Shown: positions 57,151-64,000 of the stretch, one piece after another
How the letters are laid out: each line of letters begins with the position of its first letter
How positions within the stretch are numbered: position 1 is the stretch's first letter
NCBI RefSeq assembly: GCF_964059235.1
Contig: NZ_OZ060452.1
Coordinates: 930,001 to 994,000 of the forward strand
DNA length: 64,000 nucleotides
Origin: Candidatus Tisiphia endosymbiont of Nedyus quadrimaculatus
GTDB lineage: Bacteria; Pseudomonadota; Alphaproteobacteria; Rickettsiales; Rickettsiaceae
Direction: 5' to 3'
Position numbers and translations under genes: made by a program
The notes under the pieces: model-generated
Told to the model about the DNA's origin: nothing
Seen by the model: the letters and a program-made list of their open reading frames with translations, nothing else
Databases searched by the model: none

Positions 57151-57871
57151 ATGAAGGAAAAGCAAAAATTGAGTTACGTAAAATCAAATACTGATATCAT
57201 TTCTTGTGGTACAGAAGAAGAAAATAAGGTTTCGCAAGATAACACTAATACGCATAATATGATCAAAGATACGGTGTCATATGTAATAATTTCTCCATAT
57301 CTAATTCAAGATCAGCTGCCAGTGAAACTAGACCTTTCTTTATTGAAATATGGTTTAGAAAACATGACGGAACCAAAGGTTCTAGACTGTAAATTTTTAA
57401 GTTGTATGTCATTGAGGGAGTACCTTCCAACATTTAAAGATGTAGATTTATTTAAGATTGAGCTTTTCAAAAGAACGCTCCCTCCATTAGCAGTTTCCTG
57501 GAATATGAACCCTCGATGTATAGGATAAAGTATATGACGAAAAAGCTAGTAGCGAAGAAAGAATAAAACAAGCTGAGTGTAAATACGCAGCAAGGAAAGT
57601 ATTAAATGATATCTTTGAAGCTAAAGGAATCGGTGATGGAGTACTAGTAGAAAAAATTATGGATTATGTTTTTAGTAAAAACCCCGTATATAAATATAAG
57701 GCTATATATCAGGAGGATATAATCTCTGATGCCAAATTATTAATGGTTCGGGGGCATAATAATTATTATAGGGAAGAAGGTGATATGTACTCAGGTGCTT
57801 GGAGCAATATAATACCCGAAAATATGGTAGACGTGACTGGAAATGCGGATTGTATGGGAGAAGTTGATTAA
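57151..57871 (+). pseudogene. Unknown gene, probably one ORF split by a frameshift
   Basis: The first frame (57151-57528, ribosome site aagggg) has an N-terminus rich in Asn/Thr and the block LREYLPTFKDVDLFKIELFK, ending at NPRCIG. A +1 shift at about 57520 continues the sequence without a break: DKVYDEKASSEERIKQAECK, ARKVLNDIFEAKGIGDGVLV, EKIMDYVFSKNP, to a stop at 57871. The second part resembles the C-terminal capping helices seen in rickettsial ankyrin or F-box-like proteins, but I cannot assign it. It stands before the ankyrin gene on the same strand. Confidence 0.5.
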
Positions 57872-58038
57872 AGTTGTTAACGCTCCATGGGGCAAGTCCC
57901 GTGGTTTTTACGCGCGTATAAAAAGTATAAAGGGCATCGTCAAGTTAAGTATAGCTATTTTTATAAATATCTATATCATAGTGTAAGTTTCATAAAATAT
58001 TGGCTAGTAAAAAAACGTTTTAATAAACAGGAGGCAAT

Positions 58039-58944
58039 ATGGCAAGATTCATTGATAGGTTAACTTTGTTAAATATTAAAGATCTAGGTACTATAAATAA
58101 AGAAGGTATCCTGATATCAGGAGACTTAGATGAAATTGCTGAGTGTATTGGATTAGGAGTTAACTTTTTCCGCTTAAGTTTACTAGAGATACCAATTATA
58201 CGCAATAATCTTGATGTTTTTAACTTAATTATGGACTCATCGTCTGATGATGATTTGCATCGCAGGCCTGCAACTAACCTAGAGTATGTAGACAAGAGAA
58301 CAATTGGTGAAAAATTATTATTCGCAGCATGTAGACACAATAGGTTTGACATGATAAAAAAACTTCTTGATTTTGGTGTTGATGTTAATGCTACTGATAT
58401 TGATAAAGTAACTCCTTTGCATGAGTTCATTCAGTATATGCCACATAGAGGCACGTTTTCCTTTAATGATTTAGGATATAGTGGGTTAGAGGTTGTACAA
58501 GAATTAATCTGCAGAGGCGCTAATGTTAATGCTACATCTAGACACAACAGTACAGCGTTGTGTAAAGCAGCTCATTTGGGTGCAGTAAGCATTGTTGAAG
58601 AGTTAATCAAAAATAGTGCTCAAAGTATTATGCCTATATCTTATGCACAAACAGTAGATACGACCATACAACAGGAAATAGATGCATTACTTAAGATACC
58701 GACGGCGTTTAAAAATAAAGATTGGTCTACTGTCACAGAATTATTAGAAACAAATAAAAACCATATAGCAATACAAAGACTTTATGATATGGGTTGCGAC
58801 TCAGATTTAAGTTTGATAATTCATTATACTCAAAACGCCTTAGCAATAGACGGTGGTTTATTACATAATTTAGAATCACAAGATAATCAACAGGAAGAGA
58901 GTAGTATTTTAGGGCAGCTCGTGCAATATTGCACTATTCTTTAA
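58039..58944 (+). CDS. Ankyrin-repeat protein
   Basis: 301 residues, no signal peptide. Three recognisable ankyrin repeats lie in the middle: EKLLFAACRHNRFDMIKKLLDFGVDVNA, then TPLHEFIQ...LEVVQELICRGANVNA, and STALCKAAHLGAVSIVEELI. The N-terminal ~90 residues and the Asn/Gln-rich end are unassigned. The ATG has a strong ribosome site (aggaggcaat). Ankyrin proteins in rickettsiae are often host-directed effectors, secreted by a type IV system or by Sec-TolC; with no signal peptide the former is more likely. Inference only. Confidence 0.85.
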   Translation: MARFIDRLTLLNIKDLGTINKEGILISGDLDEIAECIGLGVNFFRLSLLEIPIIRNNLDVFNLIMDSSSDDDLHRRPATNLEYVDKRTIGEKLLFAACRHNRFDMIKKLLDFGVDVNATDIDKVTPLHEFIQYMPHRGTFSFNDLGYSGLEVVQELICRGANVNATSRHNSTALCKAAHLGAVSIVEELIKNSAQSIMPISYAQTVDTTIQQEIDALLKIPTAFKNKDWSTVTELLETNKNHIAIQRLYDMGCDSDLSLIIHYTQNALAIDGGLLHNLESQDNQQEESSILGQLVQYCTIL

Positions 58945-59020
58945 CATTTGTTTTTAGGCATTACATTTGTAACAATTCTACATATCGCGTGAAAGATGAA
59001 CACAGCGTAGGATAAAAAGT

Positions 59021-59534
59021 GGTTCTGTCGCATCTGTTGCCCAATAGAAAAAATTGATATAGTGATCAAAAAAATATCAAAAATGTTCCGTATTGCTGCA
59101 AACGTAAGAATAGAGACAAGCCTGCAACACTTGGATTTTTTCGTAAAGCCTTCAGAGAGAATAATGTTCCTGAAAAAGTAGTAATTGATAAAAGCGGTAG
59201 TAATACGGCTGCTCTTAATGATTTAAATACAGAAGTTCCTGAAGATTATGAAATTAAGGTTATTCAGAAAAAATACCTAAATAACCTTGTGGAACAAGAT
59301 CATAGGTTTATCAAAAAACGAACAAAGCCAATGCTTGGTTTTAAGAGCTTTCATTCTGCAAAAATGACTATTACTGGTATAGAAAATGTTTGTATGATTC
59401 AAAAAAGACAAATAATTGGTGTTAATGATAATCTATCTACTTTTGAGAATTTTGCTATGCTAATGGCAGCATAATGTCCAAAACCTCAGTTTCGATGATT
59501 TTGCTATAACATGATTTACTGATGCGACAGAACC
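59021..59534 (+). pseudogene. IS6-family element with 5' deletion in the transposase
   Basis: Both terminal repeats are present (ggttctgtcgcatc at 59021 and gatgcgacagaacc to 59534). Between them only the C-terminal transposase remains in frame: LGFFRKAFRENNVPEKVVID with Asp, NNLVEQDHRFIKKRTKPMLG with Glu, and the GFKSFHSAKMTITGIENV end. The N-terminal HTH and first Asp are lost. It could move in trans. Confidence 0.85.
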
Positions 59535-59656
59535 CATCGCAGATACCTTAAGACTGGTCCGGTTTGGGCAAAAAATATAAATTTGGCTTGATTGTCAATA
59601 AGCGTTGAAAAATGACCCAGGAAGAGCGTTGAAAAATGACCCACATAAGTCTAGAA

Positions 59657-60406
59657 CTATTGTTTTTTTTTCATACGATAACTTTCATTTCCCGTTTCAA
59701 TGATATCACAATTATGACAAACTCTATCAAGTAGCGCTGAAGTCATTTTATTACAACCAAATATTTGTGACCATTCTGAGAATATAAGATTAGTAGTAAT
59801 AATAATTGAAGTGTTGGAATGTATTTTAGATAATAGATGAAAGATAAGTTGACCGCCATTCTTAGAAAATGGTAGATAACCAAGCTCATCTAGGACTAGT
59901 ACATCTATTTTTTGCAAGGAAGCTGCTAGTTTTCCTACCTGAGCAGAGTTCTTTTCATATTCTAATTGATTAGCAAGATCTACAAGATTAAAAAATCTTG
60001 ATTTATAACCTTTTCGTACTGCTTTTGTACTTAATGCAATAGCTAGGTGAGTTTTACCGCTACCAGTACCACCAACTAGGATTATATTTCTAGATGTTTT
60101 AATAAACTCGCAACTATATAGATGCATAATTTGTTCTTGGTTTATTGGGGTATCGATAAATATGAAATTATCTATATCTTTTTTCTCAGGAAACTTTGCT
60201 GCGCTAATCCTACTTTGAATAGACCTAAGAGTTCGTGTTGTTAGTTCAGATTTTAATAAATTATGTAAAATATAATTCGAGGCTTCTTTACGCCTTATGG
60301 CATCAGATATAATTTCATCATAAGACTCAAGCATCCCTGTAAATTTTAGCTTTCTCATAACATTTATAATATCTTCTCTAGTAGATTCTTGATATACATT
60401 GTTCAT
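59657..60406 (-). CDS. istB: IstB ATPase (IS21 type C)
   Basis: 249 residues with Walker A VGGTGSGKTHLAIAL (canonical, unlike the type A copies), Walker B VLVLDELGYLPFSKNG and sensor SIIITTNLIFSEWSQ. Overlaps the istA stop by one base. Complete. Confidence 0.93.
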   Translation of the reverse strand: MNNVYQESTREDIINVMRKLKFTGMLESYDEIISDAIRRKEASNYILHNLLKSELTTRTLRSIQSRISAAKFPEKKDIDNFIFIDTPINQEQIMHLYSCEFIKTSRNIILVGGTGSGKTHLAIALSTKAVRKGYKSRFFNLVDLANQLEYEKNSAQVGKLAASLQKIDVLVLDELGYLPFSKNGGQLIFHLLSKIHSNTSIIITTNLIFSEWSQIFGCNKMTSALLDRVCHNCDIIETGNESYRMKKKQ

Positions 60407-61911
60407 TACTTACCTCCTAACTTGAGAAAATTATCGTATATCTCACAATTAGCTTTCGGGATATGTTTTAAAGTATGATATTCTTGGTAATTACTTGGCT
60501 CTGTTACTTTTAACTCATCTTTATTACGTAATATAATATTTAAAATTACCTCCTTACTAACAGTTCCTATTTTTAGTGCTTGGGTGCATGCTGATACTAC
60601 TGCTTCTATGGATTCCATTGCTATATACGATAATATATGAGCAAAATCTCTTGTACCTGCTGGGCTGCTCTCAAGACGTCTTCTAACTTCTATGAGCTCT
60701 TCTGGTAAATTCATATTAAGGAATGGTTCACCATTTCTTAATGCTCCGGGTTTATACCTTAATATTGGCAGATAATGATTGACGTCATAACAAGTTTCTC
60801 CCTTAGTAAATTTCCGTTTATGACGACCTACCTCTTGACCATTATAAATAAATACTAGATGTTCAGCATATATCTTACATTGTACTATTTTCCCAGCACA
60901 ACTACAGTGAACGCTATAATTATTGCTTTCATATCTAGCCAAACAAGTAATAGAAACCTTGATATCTATTTCTTTGCAACCGTTAAATAATACAGGCACG
61001 GATACTAAAAAATTACGTTCTAGTTGATATGCTTCATCTATAGTCTTATCTTTATATTCGGGGTGTTTATGAGAGCTATTATAAGTAACTAATCTGCTGG
61101 TTAATATATCGTTTAATTCTTGCAAGGTTAAAGCTTTTGGCATAGGAGTAAAGAACTGTTCCCGGTCAATCTGTACTTGTCGCTCAACCCTACCTTTTTC
61201 ATTACCTCGAGCTGGAGAACATGCTATCGGTTCAATGAGATAATGTGCGCAGAGCTTTTCAAACTTTGGATTCCATTCTCTATTATTAGAGCCTTTTAAA
61301 ACCTTACTGACAGCAGTCTTCATATTATCATAAATCCCTTTAGTTGGACTACCACCAAAAAAAGTAAAGGCTCTAACATGTGCATCAAATACCATCTCTT
61401 GAGCTTCAGTAGGATAAATATAGATAAATTTTTTACGGCTATAACACAAAACAAAGTGAGCTACTTTAACATTTATTATTTCTCCAGCTAATATTACTTG
61501 CTCACTACTCCAGTCAAATTGGTAAGCTTCCCCAGGAGCAAAGGATAAAGGTACGCAAGCTTTTATATTAATCTCAAAATTTCTATCATTCCAAGTGTTA
61601 ATATAACGACTAACAGCAGAGTAACTGCCTTGATACCCATAAATCTTTAACTCCTCAAATAAAGCTTTCCCTGTTTTTTTAGGCTTTGAATTCTTATTAT
61701 CCCGCAACATCCTCTCAAGACTCTCAATATATTTCCCGAGTTTAGGTATAGGTTGAATTATTCGTATATAATCAGATTTAATCTCTCCTTGCGTACGAAT
61801 GATACTTCTAACTGTATTACGTGATATATTTAATTCTCTACTTATTGAACGTATACCTTCTCCACGACGATAACGTCCTAATATCTTTCTCTTACTTTCC
61901 ATTATTAACAT
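60406..61911 (-). CDS. istA: IstA transposase (IS21 type C)
   Basis: 501 residues in a single frame: HTH (GEGIRSISRELNISRNTVRS), then YGYQGSYSAVSRYINTWNDR, rve core (YQFDWSSEQVILAG; GIYDNMKTAVSKVL; CSPARGNEKGRVERQV). This continuous protein is the reference that reveals the split in the type A copies, whose +1 frame has SGYTGSYESVNLIVRNF at the same place. Confidence 0.94.
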   Translation of the reverse strand: MLIMESKRKILGRYRRGEGIRSISRELNISRNTVRSIIRTQGEIKSDYIRIIQPIPKLGKYIESLERMLRDNKNSKPKKTGKALFEELKIYGYQGSYSAVSRYINTWNDRNFEINIKACVPLSFAPGEAYQFDWSSEQVILAGEIINVKVAHFVLCYSRKKFIYIYPTEAQEMVFDAHVRAFTFFGGSPTKGIYDNMKTAVSKVLKGSNNREWNPKFEKLCAHYLIEPIACSPARGNEKGRVERQVQIDREQFFTPMPKALTLQELNDILTSRLVTYNSSHKHPEYKDKTIDEAYQLERNFLVSVPVLFNGCKEIDIKVSITCLARYESNNYSVHCSCAGKIVQCKIYAEHLVFIYNGQEVGRHKRKFTKGETCYDVNHYLPILRYKPGALRNGEPFLNMNLPEELIEVRRRLESSPAGTRDFAHILSYIAMESIEAVVSACTQALKIGTVSKEVILNIILRNKDELKVTEPSNYQEYHTLKHIPKANCEIYDNFLKLGGK

Positions 61912-62048
61912 CTCTGATTTTATACTCCTATTATTTATTCTGAAAATAATAGAAGTATAGGTTGATAATAATGGATTAATAACGTACTACTTTTCCCACT
62001 TCTTAGGTGGGTCATTTTTCAACGCACATTAACCCATTTAGTGGGTCA

Positions 62049-62579
62049 TTATTGCACGCTTTTTAACACATTAATAAAGCAATGATCTATTCTGATAGTG
62101 TTTATCCAAGTTTTTATTACTTGTTTATGAGTTACAACTATTACATATTTATAATCTAAATACCTTCTTAATACATTATTTGCTCTATTACTTAATAACT
62201 CTTTTGATTCCCATCTTTTACTAATACCAGCTGGATATACCCCTTTATTTTTTTCATAATCCTCAATGGTACTTTTTAATTCGTATTGATTTTTTATCAT
62301 AAAATTTAAATCCGGTTGCCATTCTCTTAAATCAAATTCAACAATAATATCTAGATTAATATTTTTTGATATAATTGCAGAAGTTTGAAGTGCTCTAGTA
62401 TAAGGAGAAGATAAAATTATTTCTGCTTTTTTTAATCTATGGTCTTTAGATACTTCGTTAGCTTCTCTTGTGCCATTTTCTGTCAAACAAGGTAAATCTC
62501 TACTTGCACCTTTTAGTTTATACTTTTCGTTTAATGCCCAATCAGTTTCACCATGCCTTATTAAGAAGAAAACTGTCAT
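62049..62579 (-). CDS. Histidine phosphatase family protein, 3' end cut by IS21
   Basis: 176 residues of the phosphoglycerate-mutase-like branch: FFLIRHGETDWALNEKYKLK with the catalytic RHG, SSPYTRALQTSAIIS, and the second His in VIVVTHKQVIKTWI. The start ATG overlaps the ccmF stop (ATGA), which shows coupled translation. The last residues (KSVQ) and the stop are encoded by the IS21 type C end, so a few native C-terminal residues are lost; the catalytic core is complete and may still work. Substrate unknown. Confidence 0.8.
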   Translation of the reverse strand: MTVFFLIRHGETDWALNEKYKLKGASRDLPCLTENGTREANEVSKDHRLKKAEIILSSPYTRALQTSAIISKNINLDIIVEFDLREWQPDLNFMIKNQYELKSTIEDYEKNKGVYPAGISKRWESKELLSNRANNVLRRYLDYKYVIVVTHKQVIKTWINTIRIDHCFINVLKSVQ

Positions 62580-64000
62580 TTTTTCAATAATCCGATTAAG
62601 AATCCTCCAGCCATAAGCATAATAGATATCCAAATAAAACTCATCATTGGTTTGTAATATATTTTTGCGTGAATTACATCATCATCAATTTTACTTAGAA
62701 CCGCGTAAAGATCATAAGTTAAATAAGAATATATATTGCTTTCTTGCGATAGCTGCTTTTCTATTATATATAATCTATTTTCAGGCTTTAAGATAGTGAT
62801 ATTATTCTGTTTATCCTGAATCCAAAATTCAGCAATTTGACGATAATAATTTTGAGCTGATGATACTCTAATATCTCTGAGTGTAACTACAAAATTTCCT
62901 GATACTACCTTGTCTCCAACTTTTCCTATAAAATCTACTTCGCTCTGTAATAATGAATTAACAGTAATAGTAAAAACAAGTAATCCAAAACCTAGATGTC
63001 CTAAGATCATGGCAATATTAGACCTCTTGCATAATTCTACTTCTGCTGGTAATTTAGGCAATGCACCTAGACTTGAATCTGTAGCGGAATCATCGTCTGT
63101 TGCGGGTCGAGGTTTTGTGACTCCTGCAAGTTCCCTAGCAAAAGCGAATTTTGCAAGAGGTTTATTAGTTTTTAGCTTTTCTCTAAAAAAATTACTTTTT
63201 GCTAGTATGTAATAACAATTTTGTATTATTAGAAAAAGAGAAAATGTCATGGTACATGCTGAAATAAAACCATACTGAATTTGATACGAGCTAGTAAAAG
63301 TTATTACTAAAGAAAAAGCTAGGATAAGTAGATTCCTTGCATAAATTAATCTAGTTGGTGATTCTTGTTCGCTCGAAACTCGCCTCCGCTCCGAACAATC
63401 GTCTATTGTACTGCTTGCGGTACTCGGCTTCATTTCTCCTAAAAATCTCGAGAGATTTTTTGATTTATGCAAGAAGTTTAGTAGGTTTTTTGTTCTTATA
63501 TTATTTGTTTGAGCAATACCAGCTAGTAGAAGTGTTGGAATAATAAAGATTATAAAATTATTGGTAAAAAATCTTTCGCTAATGGTAATAGATTCTTGGT
63601 ATAATAAAGAATAAACAATGGGGTAAATGGTGGCACATAGTAATACTACTAAGGATGTTAAAAAAAAGCTACTACCCCAAATAATAAGTCTAGGTTTGTC
63701 TAATTTTGTTGGAAGAAGGATACCGATATTCTGACCTTTTAGAATGAGTAAAACTAAACTTGATATAGCAAGGATAGCAAATATTGCTAGCATATAGACC
63801 GCTCGCTTAGGTGATGATGTAAAAGAGTGAATTGAGGTGATTACGCTTGAACGTACTAAAAACGTACCAAATACTACAAGTAAGAAAGTGATGATTGATA
63901 AGGTTATAGTCCAATTTTTCATTTGTCTAGATTTTATCGTTACCAAGACTGAATGATGTAGAGCAATAGCAGATAGCCATGGTAACAGGGAGATATTCTC
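62576..64000 (-). CDS. ccmF: Cytochrome c maturation protein CcmF (5' part beyond window)
   Basis: The frame is open through the right edge: NISLLPWLSAIALHHSVLVT precedes KNWTITLSIITFLLVVFGTF, the conserved second half of CcmF with many membrane helices. CcmF joins haem to apocytochrome c with CcmH. Two in-frame palindromic inserts (63336-63473 and 63022-63161) add about 46 residues each (STASSTIDDCSERRRVSSEQ and PATDDDSATDSSLGALPKLP) in loops. The C-terminal domain (RLYIIEKQLSQESNIYSYLT, KPMMSFIWISIMLMAGGFLI) is intact. At least 475 residues lie in the window, ~650 expected in total. Confidence 0.93.
   Translation of the reverse strand, partial: ENISLLPWLSAIALHHSVLVTIKSRQMKNWTITLSIITFLLVVFGTFLVRSSVITSIHSFTSSPKRAVYMLAIFAILAISSLVLLILKGQNIGILLPTKLDKPRLIIWGSSFFLTSLVVLLCATIYPIVYSLLYQESITISERFFTNNFIIFIIPTLLLAGIAQTNNIRTKNLLNFLHKSKNLSRFLGEMKPSTASSTIDDCSERRRVSSEQESPTRLIYARNLLILAFSLVITFTSSYQIQYGFISACTMTFSLFLIIQNCYYILAKSNFFREKLKTNKPLAKFAFARELAGVTKPRPATDDDSATDSSLGALPKLPAEVELCKRSNIAMILGHLGFGLLVFTITVNSLLQSEVDFIGKVGDKVVSGNFVVTLRDIRVSSAQNYYRQIAEFWIQDKQNNITILKPENRLYIIEKQLSQESNIYSYLTYDLYAVLSKIDDDVIHAKIYYKPMMSFIWISIMLMAGGFLIGLLKK
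63022..63161 (-). repeat. In-frame Rickettsia palindromic element 1 in ccmF
   Basis: Arms acctcttgcataattc (63022-63037) and gaattttgcaagaggt (63146-63161) are inverted with one mismatch. The 140-bp unit encodes a segment with ARELAGVTKPRPATDDDSAT and LPAEVELCK, typical of Rickettsia palindromic element peptides. Confidence 0.9.
63336..63473 (-). repeat. In-frame Rickettsia palindromic element 2 in ccmF
   Basis: Arms cttgcataaat (63336-63346) and atttatgcaag (63463-63473) are perfectly inverted. The unit is 138 bp (46 codons) and encodes a Ser/Arg/Glu-rich stretch with FLGEMKPSTASSTIDD that is absent from CcmF proteins generally. Confidence 0.88.

Larger units (their letters stand above)
59602..62059 (-). 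mobile_element. IS21-family element, type C (complete)
   Basis: Tandem terminal sub-repeats gcgttgaaaaatgaccca occur at both ends (59602, 59626; inverse near 61998-62024) with the outermost right end gcgtgcaataatgaccc (to 62059). It truncated the histidine-phosphatase gene on its right. Confidence 0.88.

Overview
ORGANISM. AT-rich DNA (about one third G+C) from an obligate intracellular alphaproteobacterium of the Rickettsiaceae, most likely Rickettsia or the sister lineage once called Torix Rickettsia. The reasons are: an ATP/ADP-translocase-family nucleotide transporter; a rickettsial-type core gene set (gyrB, rpmH-rnpA, lepA/prfB, ccmA, ccmF, acnA, queF, lon, rlmH, ldcA, hemC, tolC); palindromic repeats inserted in frame inside coding genes (ccmF twice, a popZ-like gene once), the hallmark of Rickettsia palindromic elements; and a very heavy load of insertion sequences, as in IS-rich arthropod endosymbionts. 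Species cannot be fixed from the sequence alone.

LAYOUT. 0-12.3 kb: mostly core (popZ-like, tolC, an unknown 417-aa protein, gyrB, a DUF2608 exported phosphatase-like protein, rpmH-rnpA, lepA, and prfB with its programmed +1 frameshift), separated by several families of palindromic repeats. 12.3-31.3 kb: an accessory region of nested and broken transposons (IS6, IS3, IS200, IS21, IS5, IS256, IS630, IS4 types) with stranded cargo: a VapC fragment, a BrnT/BrnA-like toxin-antitoxin pair, a serine-recombinase fragment, a truncated MFS transporter, an exported NB-ARC/TPR (STAND) protein, a broken XRE regulator and a phage-like protein. 31.5-44.7 kb: an almost uninterrupted core block (tlc, ccmA, acnA, DUF4870-like gene, queF, threonine-dehydratase-like gene, lon, DUF1543 gene, rlmH, ldcA, hemC). 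44.7-62.1 kb: a second accessory region (IS110 remnant, AAA/PD-(D/E)XK protein, a large protein with a PI3/4-kinase-like catalytic motif, a third IS21 copy carrying two small IS630-derived elements, a second IS200 copy, two further IS21 types, an ankyrin-repeat protein). 62-64 kb: a histidine-phosphatase gene truncated by IS21, and ccmF, which runs off the right edge.

HOW IT FITS TOGETHER. The core genes serve replication and supercoiling, translation, cytochrome c maturation, the TCA cycle, haem and queuosine synthesis, proteolysis and host nucleotide import. The accessory genes are typical host-interaction cargo: an exported STAND/TPR protein, a kinase-like protein and an ankyrin protein, with TolC as a possible export route for the signal-peptide-bearing one. 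The two accessory regions are linked: an ~855-bp segment at 19.7-20.6 kb reappears inverted at 53.1-54.6 kb, where an identical IS200 copy has jumped into it, so the empty and the filled site are both visible in this window. Three near-identical IS21 copies all share a split istA frame and an altered IstB P-loop. The strongest leads are the PI-kinase-like protein (47811-50126), the secreted STAND protein (25314-27563), the IS630-derived mini-elements, and a set of hairpins with a conserved loop but different stems.
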